A DNA stretch of 64,000 bases, taken from NCBI RefSeq assembly GCF_900129745.1, contig NZ_FQWS01000002.1:744001-808000 (forward strand), read 5' to 3'. The DNA is from Winogradskyella jejuensis (lineage in GTDB: Bacteria > Bacteroidota > Bacteroidia > Flavobacteriales > Flavobacteriaceae). The notes below the pieces were generated by a model that searched no databases, was not told the origin of the DNA, and worked only from the letters and a program-made list of their open reading frames with translations. Below, one piece after another: positions 17,704 through 26,104 of the stretch (within the stretch, counting starts at the first letter, position 1; each line of letters begins with the position of its first letter). Made by a program: the position numbers and the translations under genes.

Positions 17704-19394
17704 TGAGTGACGATAAAAAAATAATTTTTTCAATGTCTGGTGTTACAAAGACATTTCAATCTGCAAACACGCCTGTTTTAAAGAATATCTATTTAAGTTT
17801 TTTCTACGGTGCTAAAATTGGTATTCTTGGTCTTAATGGTTCTGGTAAATCTACATTACTGAAGATTATAGCGGGCGTAGATAAAAATTATCAAGGTGAT
17901 GTTGTCTTTTCTCAAGACTACTCAGTTGGTTATTTAGAGCAAGAGCCTCAGTTAGATGAAGAAAAAACTGTTCTTGAAGTTGTAAAAGAAGGTGCTGCAG
18001 AAACTGTAGCCATTCTTGATGAGTACAATAAAATTAATGACCAATTTGGTTTAGAAGAGGTGTATAGCGATCCAGATAAAATGGAAAAGCTTATGAACCG
18101 TCAAGCCGAATTACAAGATCAGATAGATGCATCAAATGCTTGGGAACTTGACACAAAGTTAGAAATAGCAATGGACGCACTTCGTACGCCAGATGGTGAT
18201 AAGAAAATAGGAGTACTTTCTGGAGGAGAAAGACGACGTGTGGCTTTGTGTCGTTTATTGTTACAAGAACCAGATGTTCTTCTTTTAGATGAGCCTACCA
18301 ACCACTTAGATGCAGAGTCTGTACATTGGTTGGAGCATCATTTGGCACAATACAAAGGCACTGTTATCGCTGTAACGCACGATAGATATTTCTTGGATAA
18401 TGTAGCTGGTTGGATTTTAGAACTCGATAGAGGTGAAGGTATTCCGTGGAAAGGCAATTATTCATCTTGGTTAGACCAAAAGTCTAAACGTTTAGCTCAA
18501 GAAAGTAAAACAGCCTCTAAGCGTCAGAAAACATTAGAACGAGAGTTAGAATGGGTAAGACAAGGCGCAAAAGGTCGCCAGACTAAGCAAAAGGCACGTT
18601 TAAAAAATTATGATAAGCTTATGAGTCAAGACCAAAAGCAACTTGATGAAAAGCTGGAAATATATATCCCTAACGGTCCGCGTTTAGGAACAAATGTTAT
18701 TGAAGCTAAAGGTGTAAGTAAAGGTTATGATGACAAATTGCTTTATGAAGACTTAAACTTCAATTTACCTCAAGCAGGAATTGTTGGTGTTATTGGACCT
18801 AATGGTGCTGGAAAGACCACAATTTTTAGAATGATTATGGGTGAAGAAACGCCAGATAAAGGCGAATTTATCGTTGGAGAAACAGCTAAAATTGCTTATG
18901 TAGATCAATCACATTCTAATATAGACCCAGAAAAAACGATTTGGCAAAACTTTAGTGATGAGCAGGAATTAGTAATGATGGGTGGAAAACAAGTCAATTC
19001 TCGAGCGTATTTAAGCCGATTCAATTTCTCGGGCAGTGAACAAAACAAAAAAGTGAGTTTGCTATCTGGTGGAGAACGTAATCGTTTGCACTTAGCAATG
19101 ACACTAAAAGAAGAAGGTAACGTGCTACTTTTAGATGAGCCAACAAATGATTTAGATGTAAATACTTTGAGAGCCTTAGAAGAAGGTTTGGAAAATTTTG
19201 CTGGTTGTGCAGTTGTGATTAGTCACGACAGATGGTTCTTAGATAGAATATGTACACACATCTTAGCTTTTGAGGGTGACTCACAAGTTTATTTCTTTGA
19301 AGGTGGTTTTTCTGAATATGAAGAAAATAAAAAGAAACGTCTTGGTGGTGACTTAATTCCAAAACGAATTAAGTATAAAAAGTTAGTAAGATAA
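17703..19394 (+). CDS. ettA: energy-dependent translational throttle ABC-F protein EttA
   Basis: A 563-residue ABC-F ATPase that binds the ribosomal E site and gates the first peptide bond according to the ATP/ADP ratio. It carries two ATPase cassettes: Walker A GLNGSGKST (near 44) and GPNGAGKTT (near 365), signatures LSGGERRR and LSGGERNR, and Walker B LLLDEPTNHLD and LLLDEPTNDLD. Between the cassettes lies the basic P-site tRNA interaction motif with QKARLKNYDKL. The C-terminal GDLIPKRIKYKKL is typical of EttA rather than other ABC-F proteins. It is co-transcribed with the small membrane protein before it. Confidence 0.96.
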   Translation: MSDDKKIIFSMSGVTKTFQSANTPVLKNIYLSFFYGAKIGILGLNGSGKSTLLKIIAGVDKNYQGDVVFSQDYSVGYLEQEPQLDEEKTVLEVVKEGAAETVAILDEYNKINDQFGLEEVYSDPDKMEKLMNRQAELQDQIDASNAWELDTKLEIAMDALRTPDGDKKIGVLSGGERRRVALCRLLLQEPDVLLLDEPTNHLDAESVHWLEHHLAQYKGTVIAVTHDRYFLDNVAGWILELDRGEGIPWKGNYSSWLDQKSKRLAQESKTASKRQKTLERELEWVRQGAKGRQTKQKARLKNYDKLMSQDQKQLDEKLEIYIPNGPRLGTNVIEAKGVSKGYDDKLLYEDLNFNLPQAGIVGVIGPNGAGKTTIFRMIMGEETPDKGEFIVGETAKIAYVDQSHSNIDPEKTIWQNFSDEQELVMMGGKQVNSRAYLSRFNFSGSEQNKKVSLLSGGERNRLHLAMTLKEEGNVLLLDEPTNDLDVNTLRALEEGLENFAGCAVVISHDRWFLDRICTHILAFEGDSQVYFFEGGFSEYEENKKKRLGGDLIPKRIKYKKLVR

Positions 19395-19413
19395 AATTGT
19401 AAGACATTTACAT

Positions 19414-19443
19414 AAAAAAACCAGCCTATAAGGCTGGTTTTTT
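19414..19443 (+). terminator. rho-independent terminator after ettA
   Basis: AAAAAACCAGCCT and AGGCTGGTTTTTT form a perfect stem around ATA with T-runs on both strands. It can serve ettA and, in reverse, the convergent small gene at 19461-19685. Confidence 0.88.
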
Positions 19444-19460
19444 GTTTTATACTATTTGTT

Positions 19461-19685
19461 TCAAAGGTCATCATAGAGATGGCCGCTGGTAAAGTCTTTA
19501 TATGAATCGTCCACATCTCTAAACGCATTTGTTTCCATTAACTTCTTATTCTGAGCTTTAAGTTTATACATCTTAATTATTGCAATAGCAATTAAAACTA
19601 TGAAAACAAAGCATACAGTTAGGAGTATGAGAGTAAGTTGATGTGTACTTACAGCGGAAGACGAAAGTAGGAAAATTCCACTCAT
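19461..19685 (-). CDS. small single-pass membrane protein
   Basis: A 74-residue protein with one strongly hydrophobic helix (about residues 18-40), a short basic stretch (KMYKLKAQNKKL) and an acidic C terminus ending in SGHLYDDL. It is convergent with ettA across a shared terminator. No family recognised. Coding is supported by the clean membrane-anchor architecture and by the lack of any alternative gene in the region. Confidence 0.6.
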   Translation of the reverse strand: MSGIFLLSSSAVSTHQLTLILLTVCFVFIVLIAIAIIKMYKLKAQNKKLMETNAFRDVDDSYKDFTSGHLYDDL

Positions 19686-19798
19686 TTTAGATTAATTACG
19701 ATTCGGATACGATGCGAATATAGTAAAAAAGTGTAATTTGTAACTATTTAATAATAAATATTTTACAAAAAACTTATAAACAGATATACGATTAAGTG

Positions 19799-20572
19799 TT
19801 AATTATACCAGTTTAATAACATTACTTTTATATCTGAATTTTTTGCACTTACCTCATTTTTAAAGGCTTCAACATCACTCAAACCATCTTTGCCACGATA
19901 GTGATAAGGATAAACCTTTTTAGGTTTAAAATCTAGCACGGCACTAGCAGCGCTTTTTTCTGTCATAGTGTAAGGTAAATTCATACAGACAAATGCCATA
20001 TCTATATCTTTTAAATTTCTCATTTCAGGGATATCTTCTGTGTCGCCAGAAATATAGATTCGCTTGAAATCAATATTAATAACATAACCATTTCCTCTAC
20101 CTTTAGGATGAAATTTTAAAGCCTCTTCTCTTAGATTATACATCGGTATTGCTTCGATTTTAAGGTTATCTATCTCAAAATTGTCGTCGTTATTAAGAAC
20201 AACTACATTATTAGCTATACTATTTGGGAGTTTATCGATTACTGCTTTTGGAGCAACTAGGGTTGTTTCACTCAAATTTAAATCCTTAAGCGTGTCAATA
20301 TTTAGATGGTCTCCGTGAATATCTGTGATGAGCACAAAATCAGGTCTGCCCATGCCGTTAAATTTATCGGCGCCTCCAACAGGGTCTATGTAAAAGGTAT
20401 AATCTTCACTTTTTAATACTAAAGTACCGTGATTAATAGGTTTTACTTCAATTGTTTTCGAATTACTTGAGGTATCCGATTCGTCCAAAGAGATACTTTT
20501 CTTCTTGTCGGAATTACAGTTACAAAGCAAAACGCCTAGCGCAAAAATCCAGATATATTTAGTTAACTTCAT
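19799..20572 (-). CDS. MBL-fold metallo-hydrolase, probable lipoprotein
   Basis: A UlaG-like metallo-beta-lactamase-fold hydrolase. I choose the ATG at 20572 (MKLTKYIWIF), which gives a lipoprotein-type signal ending GVLLCNC. The metal motif reads TDIHGDHLN near residue 85, so the first His of HxHxDH is Asp. Other ligand candidates are SGDTEDIPEM (Asp) and PYHYRG (His). The substrate is unknown; the family often acts on phosphoesters or lactones. A TATCTTTG box lies at 20595..20588 on the minus strand, just upstream of the chosen start. Confidence 0.85.
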   Translation of the reverse strand: MKLTKYIWIFALGVLLCNCNSDKKKSISLDESDTSSNSKTIEVKPINHGTLVLKSEDYTFYIDPVGGADKFNGMGRPDFVLITDIHGDHLNIDTLKDLNLSETTLVAPKAVIDKLPNSIANNVVVLNNDDNFEIDNLKIEAIPMYNLREEALKFHPKGRGNGYVINIDFKRIYISGDTEDIPEMRNLKDIDMAFVCMNLPYTMTEKSAASAVLDFKPKKVYPYHYRGKDGLSDVEAFKNEVSAKNSDIKVMLLNWYN

Positions 20573-20587
20573 GATTATTATTTTTAT

Positions 20588-20595
20588 CAAAGATA
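20588..20595 (-). promoter_or_regulatory. -7 promoter element for the MBL lipoprotein
   Basis: The minus strand reads TATCTTTG, a match to TAnnTTTG. No TTG lies at the ideal distance. It also supports the ATG at 20572 over one at 20590, which would overlap the promoter. Confidence 0.4.
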
Positions 20596-20737
20596 TTACA
20601 AGTCAGTTTGCTGAAAAAGGATTGTAACATTTTTAATCATTTTCCTACTTATATTTTAGTCGTAATCTTTTTATACTCTTAAAAAATTACCGAAATTGCT
20701 TAACCATTATTGTTCAACCTAAAAATACCATCACAAT

Positions 20738-22087
20738 ATGTCTGATGATTTTGATTTACTAGAAACCAATTCACAAGAAAAACCAGAAAAAGTTGATGTC
20801 AATTGGGGTAAAGCCATTGACCAAATGAAATCTAAATTAGCCCAAGAGGATGACCCAGAAAGTCGTCAGAAAATCTTAAATGCCACGTTAGACAATGTTG
20901 TTGATATGGCAGAAAAAGATAGGACAACGCTCTTAGATGCTATTAAAGATTTAACAGATTATCAAGACGAAGTTGGTATTATGTTCGAAGGATTTTCTGC
21001 ACTTAATGCAGCAGAGCAAAAAATCATCGATGATGCTGTTAAACGTTTAGAGCGCGCTAAAGTTGAACTTGAAGATGCTAAAAATAAGCCCGATACCTGG
21101 TGGAATAATCTTTGGGGGCGTAAGAGCAAGATTAAAAATGCCGAAGACGAGCTTGCCGCTGCACAAAAAGAACGCGATTCTGCCGATAACAGAGCAAAAG
21201 CTATGTTTCAAGAGCGTATTGAAACTGCTGATGTTCAGACATTATTAAATGAATTATCATTTAAAAGTCAGGCAGCAATCAAACGTCTTAAAGACCGTGA
21301 AGTTGAAATTAAAGAAGTTGAAGACAAACTTCAAGACGCTATTGTAGAAGCAAGTAAAAATCATACCAAAGCTTTAGAGAAAAAAGCTGAAGTTGAAGAT
21401 AAATTGGAGGCAGAGTATGCATTACTTAAACAAGCACGTCAAGCATTAACAGACGTTGCGGATAAGCAATCTACTGAGTATTCCGAAGCATTGTCTAAAG
21501 TAACAAAACTAGAGCAGTCTGTTGAAGAACTTGAAGGTCTTAAAAACGCCTATACCACTTTAGCAGCTTCTAAAGATAGTTTTGTACATAAACACAATTT
21601 AACAATTAAGGTTTTAACCTCGTTAAGAAGCAACTTACAAACGCACCGTGCTAAATTAAAGAGTGATACAGACGAGCGTTTAAAATATTACGACGGTTAC
21701 ATTGTGGCTTTAAAAGCACGTACAGACCAAGAATTTGCCGCCATTTTAGAACACTTAGGTGTTAAAACAGATGAGCATATTGGTGAGACACTTGCAGCAA
21801 TGCATACCGCTAGTGCAAGAGCACGTCAAGAAATGATGGATAATATTCCGGTTCACGAAAAAGTAATGCAAGGTGTTTATGGAAGTTATGCTGAAGCTTT
21901 GAAGGAAATCCGTAATAAAGATATCGAAATTCAGAAAAACTTTGCAGACCGTTACGGCATAGATATGAAAGCTATTTTTGACGAATATTACAATTCAGAC
22001 AATACGGTTCCAAATAACCCTGAAAGTGATAATGCTGGCGGCAACGATGCGCCAAAACCTCAGGCAGAAGACGATTTATTAGGATAA
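20738..22087 (+). CDS. cytosolic coiled-coil protein, first gene of the AAA+ cluster
   Basis: A 449-residue acidic protein with no signal peptide. Long coiled-coil heptads run from about residue 90 to 310, interrupted by a Trp-rich turn (DTWWNNLWGRKSK near 120). The C-terminal tail (after about 420) is low-complexity and acidic, ending EDDLLG. Automated annotations of similar proteins use uninformative labels such as cell surface protein, which does not fit here since no export signal is present. It recalls scaffold proteins such as TelA or PspA in shape only. It leads a same-strand set with a AAA+ ATPase two genes on. Function unknown. Confidence 0.85.
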   Translation: MSDDFDLLETNSQEKPEKVDVNWGKAIDQMKSKLAQEDDPESRQKILNATLDNVVDMAEKDRTTLLDAIKDLTDYQDEVGIMFEGFSALNAAEQKIIDDAVKRLERAKVELEDAKNKPDTWWNNLWGRKSKIKNAEDELAAAQKERDSADNRAKAMFQERIETADVQTLLNELSFKSQAAIKRLKDREVEIKEVEDKLQDAIVEASKNHTKALEKKAEVEDKLEAEYALLKQARQALTDVADKQSTEYSEALSKVTKLEQSVEELEGLKNAYTTLAASKDSFVHKHNLTIKVLTSLRSNLQTHRAKLKSDTDERLKYYDGYIVALKARTDQEFAAILEHLGVKTDEHIGETLAAMHTASARARQEMMDNIPVHEKVMQGVYGSYAEALKEIRNKDIEIQKNFADRYGIDMKAIFDEYYNSDNTVPNNPESDNAGGNDAPKPQAEDDLLG

Positions 22088-22095
22088 AATAATTT

Positions 22096-22194
22096 GGGCG
22101 TTACCAAGACATGCCGAAAGGCATTGTCTTGGTCAGGCTTTCGCAAGTCGCTTCCCTATCGGGAGAGCTCCAACAATTGCTCAATCCTTAACGC
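22096..22194 (+). repeat. structured intergenic element (GGGCGTTA...TTAACGC)
   Basis: A 99-base element whose ends pair (GCGTT 22098-22102 with AACGC 22190-22194). Inside is a 13-base-pair hairpin: ACCAAGACA-TGCC, a GAAA tetraloop (22116-22119), then GGCA-T-TGTCTTGGT. A second small stem is CTTCC/GGGAG (22151-22165). The wording GGGCGTTA...CAATCCTTAACGC resembles dispersed intergenic repeats that I associate with flavobacterial genomes (recollection, not checked). It could be a mobile palindromic element or a structured RNA. Only one copy is in the window. Confidence 0.65.
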
Positions 22195-22215
22195 AGAAAA
22201 CAAATTTAATTATAG

Positions 22216-22389
22216 ATGACAAATTATTTCACTGAAAAAAATATAAAGACTTTTCTCTTATATTTTCTTGTCTTTAGCATTGTAATTTTTATTGTTCACA
22301 AAAATTTGTTGGCATCAGTTTTATTTGGATTCATTCTTACAATAGCAATGTTTATAATTCAAATTGTATTTAAATCTGAGAAGAAATAA
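22216..22389 (+). CDS. small two-helix membrane protein, 57 residues
   Basis: An open frame of 57 codons (MTNYFTEKNIKTFLLYFLVF... ending FKSEKK). It contains two hydrophobic helices, about residues 12-27 and 31-52, with lysines on both ends. It sits between the structured element and the next gene of the cluster, 15 bases before the latter. It is below usual gene-finding cut-offs. The hydrophobic pattern and flanking charges suggest a real membrane peptide, but its base composition is also what random AT-rich sequence can give. Confidence 0.5.
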   Translation: MTNYFTEKNIKTFLLYFLVFSIVIFIVHKNLLASVLFGFILTIAMFIIQIVFKSEKK

Positions 22390-22404
22390 TTTTCAGCGAT
22401 AAAA

Positions 22405-23439
22405 ATGATAGTAACACCTTTAGATTCCGCACAATTAGATTCCAAACAACAGTACGAGTTTTATCATCGTATGGTAGACTTTACGGTCAAGGAGCTTATT
22501 GTAAAAATGCAACAACAGCAATTGTGCAGTGAGCAAGAATTGGTGTTTTTCAAACAATACTGCGATTTACTGCTGTATTCAATCGAAGCCATGCGTGTAA
22601 AATACATGTACGATGATGAGGATAATATGAAAATTGACCTCACTGACTCAGGCTTTCCAAATTATTTAGAGTTTCGCTATCTATTTAATGACTTGGCACT
22701 GCGTGAGGAATATCTAAATCGTTTAACTTCGGTAGAAACGCTTCAAGACGAGTTCTTAGATACCTTAATGCGAAAAAAAGAACCGATTAAAAAATCGAAA
22801 CTTTTTCAGGCTGCATCCATAGTCTATTATACTAATGTCAAGCAGCAATTTATCTTTAATCGCTTTGTACAAGGTAAGATTTTAAAATCGCCAAATCCAG
22901 AGATTGCAGAATACATGACCAGTTGGAGTTTTTACGATGTGTCTCATAACAGACCTTTTATTTGCTTTATGTATTTTAATTACGACGGTAGAGACCCTAA
23001 TAAAGATAAAACAGAAATTTACCAAGCTATTAAGCAATCTGCTGACCGCGAAATGAATCTCGATGCAATGGCTTACGCTTTAGATAGAAAGTTGCCAGAT
23101 GTAATGCCTAAATATGTAAAGCGTATTGATTTAGGGCCATTACATAACGTTTTTGCTAAAGATGAGAATGATATTACACATACTATATTAGACGCTATTG
23201 CTAAAAAAGATATTCCTTTAGAAAGCTATGCGTTTTCACTAAAAATAGATGAGTTAAAATCAACTTCAGAATTTAAAGAAGGCAGTTTTTTTAGTAAGCA
23301 AATCTTTCAAAAATGGGGTCAGATTATTAAGCAAAAATATGTTCTGGCACCACATCGTGTAATTCAATTACTATATAACAAAACTCCAGAAGTCATTGAT
23401 AAATTGGCAAAGCCGCCAATTCAAGTGAGTGATTTATAA
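22405..23439 (+). CDS. uncharacterised soluble protein of the AAA+ cluster
   Basis: A 344-residue protein, mainly alpha-helical by composition, without signal peptide or membrane segment. No domain is recognised. The N-terminal third is rich in Gln/Leu helices, and the middle has the aromatic stretch SHNRPFICFMYFNYDGRDP. It starts at an ATG 15 bases after the 57-residue membrane ORF and ends 43 bases before the AAA+ ATPase, so co-transcription is likely. It may be an adaptor or regulator for the ATPase; this is inference from position only. Confidence 0.8.
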   Translation: MIVTPLDSAQLDSKQQYEFYHRMVDFTVKELIVKMQQQQLCSEQELVFFKQYCDLLLYSIEAMRVKYMYDDEDNMKIDLTDSGFPNYLEFRYLFNDLALREEYLNRLTSVETLQDEFLDTLMRKKEPIKKSKLFQAASIVYYTNVKQQFIFNRFVQGKILKSPNPEIAEYMTSWSFYDVSHNRPFICFMYFNYDGRDPNKDKTEIYQAIKQSADREMNLDAMAYALDRKLPDVMPKYVKRIDLGPLHNVFAKDENDITHTILDAIAKKDIPLESYAFSLKIDELKSTSEFKEGSFFSKQIFQKWGQIIKQKYVLAPHRVIQLLYNKTPEVIDKLAKPPIQVSDL

Positions 23440-23482
23440 AATTTTCAACTTGAAACTTTAGAACTTAAAACTTTAAACTACT

Positions 23483-25444
23483 TTGGAACACAACTCAACA
23501 TTCCCAATAAAACAATCCGAACTAGATATGCTTCGTGATGAAGCCACATCGTATATAAAAAGTATACAATGGGAGCAAGGCGAGCGCGCACGAAATAAAG
23601 ATAAAGACGCACAAGACGAATCTATTTTACTTTACTTGTCACGAGCAAAAGGCAATGGAGGAACAGAACTAACGTCGGTTTCAAAAACCATTTTAGAATT
23701 AAAAAAGCGTCTTCTACCAGAATCTGTTGCACTTCCTGTACACTTAAATAGCACATTATATGCAGTACAAGAAGGTATTGGTATGGGATTATGGATACGA
23801 GATAGTTATTATGATGCATCAGGATTATCATCTTTAATCGAAAACAAATCGGCTTTAGATAGTAACGGTAAACGCGAGTACGAAAGCAAAATGCTTACCG
23901 CAACAGCATTTATGTTATTCTCGATTGCTTATAAAATTTTACACGACTTAAAACCTAAAGCTTCCGATGATTTAAGCGTCATGAAACAGAAATTTGCTGG
24001 TATTCCAGAAGTATCTTTTTTAACGCCTTTAAAAGGAATTTCTTGCAGTCTCTTTTATTATGATAAGTATTTAGGTCATCCTGAAATCATTAAAACAGAC
24101 AAAGATGTTGTTGATTTTACGGTAGTATATTTTGAAGCGTTGATTTCAGAAATTCAGCTACGAAAAAGCACTTTAGAATATACCGAAACTATTGTCGATA
24201 GAGCTTACAAGTTAGAAAATAGCGACTTTGCTATCGATGGTTGGAGCAACACATTTGAAGGTACTGCCAAAAGCGTAGAATTCAATAAAATACAGTTTGA
24301 GCAAATTGTTGGTAACCGAGATGCCAAGCATTTTGCACGTCGTTTAACCGAGCGTATGTTAAGCTACGATTTTGAGGCTAAGAAAAACCCATTTCAAGAA
24401 CTTGGTGGATTTATGCCAGTTTTTATGGGTTATGGAATTCCCGGAACAGGTAAAAGTATGCTTATTGCAGCTATTGCTACGCGACTAAAAGCGCATTGCG
24501 ATAACTTAGATATTCCGTTTTTATTTCATCCTATGCCAGATACCTTGATTAGTACATTTCAAGGTGGTTCGGCTGAGAAAATGGTAGAGTGGATGAAACC
24601 ACTTCAAGACCCAACAAAATTAATTTTTGCACCTATTGATGATGCCGAAAATAATTTACAAGAACGTACCGCACAAGGGGTTTCCGCAGGTGTTAAGGAA
24701 GTCATTGGTGTATTCTTAAGATATACTGAAGGTGCTTACGCGGTAAACTACGGTAATAGTTCTATAGGATTATTTACAAACCTTCCAGAAATGTTGGATA
24801 AGGCTGTAATTTCTCGTGTGCAAGGTCGATTTAAGATAGATGGCGCACGAACTGAGCACGATTTCTTAGACCAAGATTATATTTGGTGGCGAAAATTACA
24901 AGATACGATGCCAGATTTTATAAATATGAATGACCCTGAAGGTTACAAATACTTAGCAGACCAAGGCTTAGCAAAAAGCATGGGAGAAATTCTTAATGCA
25001 GTAGAAAAGCCAACAGAAGAACGCGTGTACGATACTTTTGATAAGGTGGAAAAGTTACATCAATCCGAAGACCATATGTTCTATGCAACCTTATACAAAG
25101 AGATTCAGAAGATATTTCCGTTCTTTTCGTCTCGTGATGTGCGTAACATACAATCGGCAATATCACTACGTTTAACTGATTTTGATTTAGAAAAAGATTG
25201 GTTTGAGAATCCGGATAAATATTTTAAGAAGGATTACGCGACTAAATTCAATATGCTTCAGGAATTGATGAAGGCTAATATGAAAGGTTTAAACTTCTCA
25301 GACATTCGTCGTCAAGAGGTTATTCGTTATTTAGATAATGTGGCTACTATTGCAGATACAGACTTTAAACGTAAAGTTGACGCTAGAGTTAATCAATTAA
25401 ATATTGAAACTGAAGCAAGAGAGCAGTTTGGGAAACGCGATTAA
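23483..25444 (+). CDS. AAA+ ATPase of the coiled-coil cluster
   Basis: A 653-residue protein with a single AAA+ module in the middle. Walker A is GIPGTGKSM (residues 318-326), Walker B ends LIFAPIDDAE with Asp-Asp at 386-387 instead of the usual Asp-Glu, and sensor-1 Asn is in LFTNLPE near 433. ISRVQGRF provides arginine-finger candidates. The 300 residues before and 180 after it are helical and unassigned. The start is a TTG at 23483; the next ATG is at 23525. TTG is kept because the intervening residues look like coding sequence. A substrate-remodelling ATPase is expected; the partner is probably the coiled-coil protein upstream. Confidence 0.88.
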   Translation: MEHNSTFPIKQSELDMLRDEATSYIKSIQWEQGERARNKDKDAQDESILLYLSRAKGNGGTELTSVSKTILELKKRLLPESVALPVHLNSTLYAVQEGIGMGLWIRDSYYDASGLSSLIENKSALDSNGKREYESKMLTATAFMLFSIAYKILHDLKPKASDDLSVMKQKFAGIPEVSFLTPLKGISCSLFYYDKYLGHPEIIKTDKDVVDFTVVYFEALISEIQLRKSTLEYTETIVDRAYKLENSDFAIDGWSNTFEGTAKSVEFNKIQFEQIVGNRDAKHFARRLTERMLSYDFEAKKNPFQELGGFMPVFMGYGIPGTGKSMLIAAIATRLKAHCDNLDIPFLFHPMPDTLISTFQGGSAEKMVEWMKPLQDPTKLIFAPIDDAENNLQERTAQGVSAGVKEVIGVFLRYTEGAYAVNYGNSSIGLFTNLPEMLDKAVISRVQGRFKIDGARTEHDFLDQDYIWWRKLQDTMPDFINMNDPEGYKYLADQGLAKSMGEILNAVEKPTEERVYDTFDKVEKLHQSEDHMFYATLYKEIQKIFPFFSSRDVRNIQSAISLRLTDFDLEKDWFENPDKYFKKDYATKFNMLQELMKANMKGLNFSDIRRQEVIRYLDNVATIADTDFKRKVDARVNQLNIETEAREQFGKRD

Positions 25445-25447
25445 GTT

Positions 25448-26095
25448 TTGAAAAAAGTTTGGCATATAATAAAAAAGTATTTTCTGACTTCATGGATTAT
25501 AGTTATAAGCTTAATCATTGTTGTTAGTTTGTTAAATTTTAAGGGAATGAAAAATATTTACATATCATTAATTCTCTTTGGAATTATAGGTCTTTTTTTA
25601 TCAATCTTAGATTTTATAGAATACTTAAAGTATGAGAAAATAAGACCTAAGAGAATAGAAAAGTGGCTTGATTTGAAACCTTTTTCAGATTTCAAAATGA
25701 AGAAATTTGAAAAACAAAATAGCTATTATAGAGGAATAATAAATAATTATTTTGTTTTAGTTGGTATTGAATGGGAAGATTATCAAAAAAATCCAAGTTA
25801 CTATCTAAAAGTTTTATTTAATCCATATTCTAAAGATAAAATAATGTCTTTTAACCATTTCATAAAAAAAAATGATTTTGGAAATACAGATTATTTTAAT
25901 GATTTGCAGAGTCTCAATAAGTATTACAATAAAAAAGAATTTTCAAAAATCAATTATATAGATTTGAATAGAGAAATAAATAAAATGATTGATTATCTAG
26001 TTAAAAATAATTTTAAATCTATTAGTCTTGTTAAATGGAATAAGAGTAAAGATTATGTTTGCGAAGTCAAAGAAGATTATTTAAAAAGGGTTTAA
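25448..26095 (+). CDS. uncharacterised membrane protein inserted in the AAA+ cluster
   Basis: A 215-residue protein with two N-terminal membrane helices (about 13-31 and 36-56) and a soluble, Lys/Asn/Tyr-rich C-terminal region. It begins at a TTG (25448) three bases after the ATPase stop and ends 9 bases before the next gene. It is visibly more AT-rich than its neighbours, with almost every third position A or T, which suggests a later insertion into the cluster. No family recognised. Confidence 0.7.
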   Translation: MKKVWHIIKKYFLTSWIIVISLIIVVSLLNFKGMKNIYISLILFGIIGLFLSILDFIEYLKYEKIRPKRIEKWLDLKPFSDFKMKKFEKQNSYYRGIINNYFVLVGIEWEDYQKNPSYYLKVLFNPYSKDKIMSFNHFIKKNDFGNTDYFNDLQSLNKYYNKKEFSKINYIDLNREINKMIDYLVKNNFKSISLVKWNKSKDYVCEVKEDYLKRV

Positions 26096-26104
26096 AAAAG
26101 AGAG

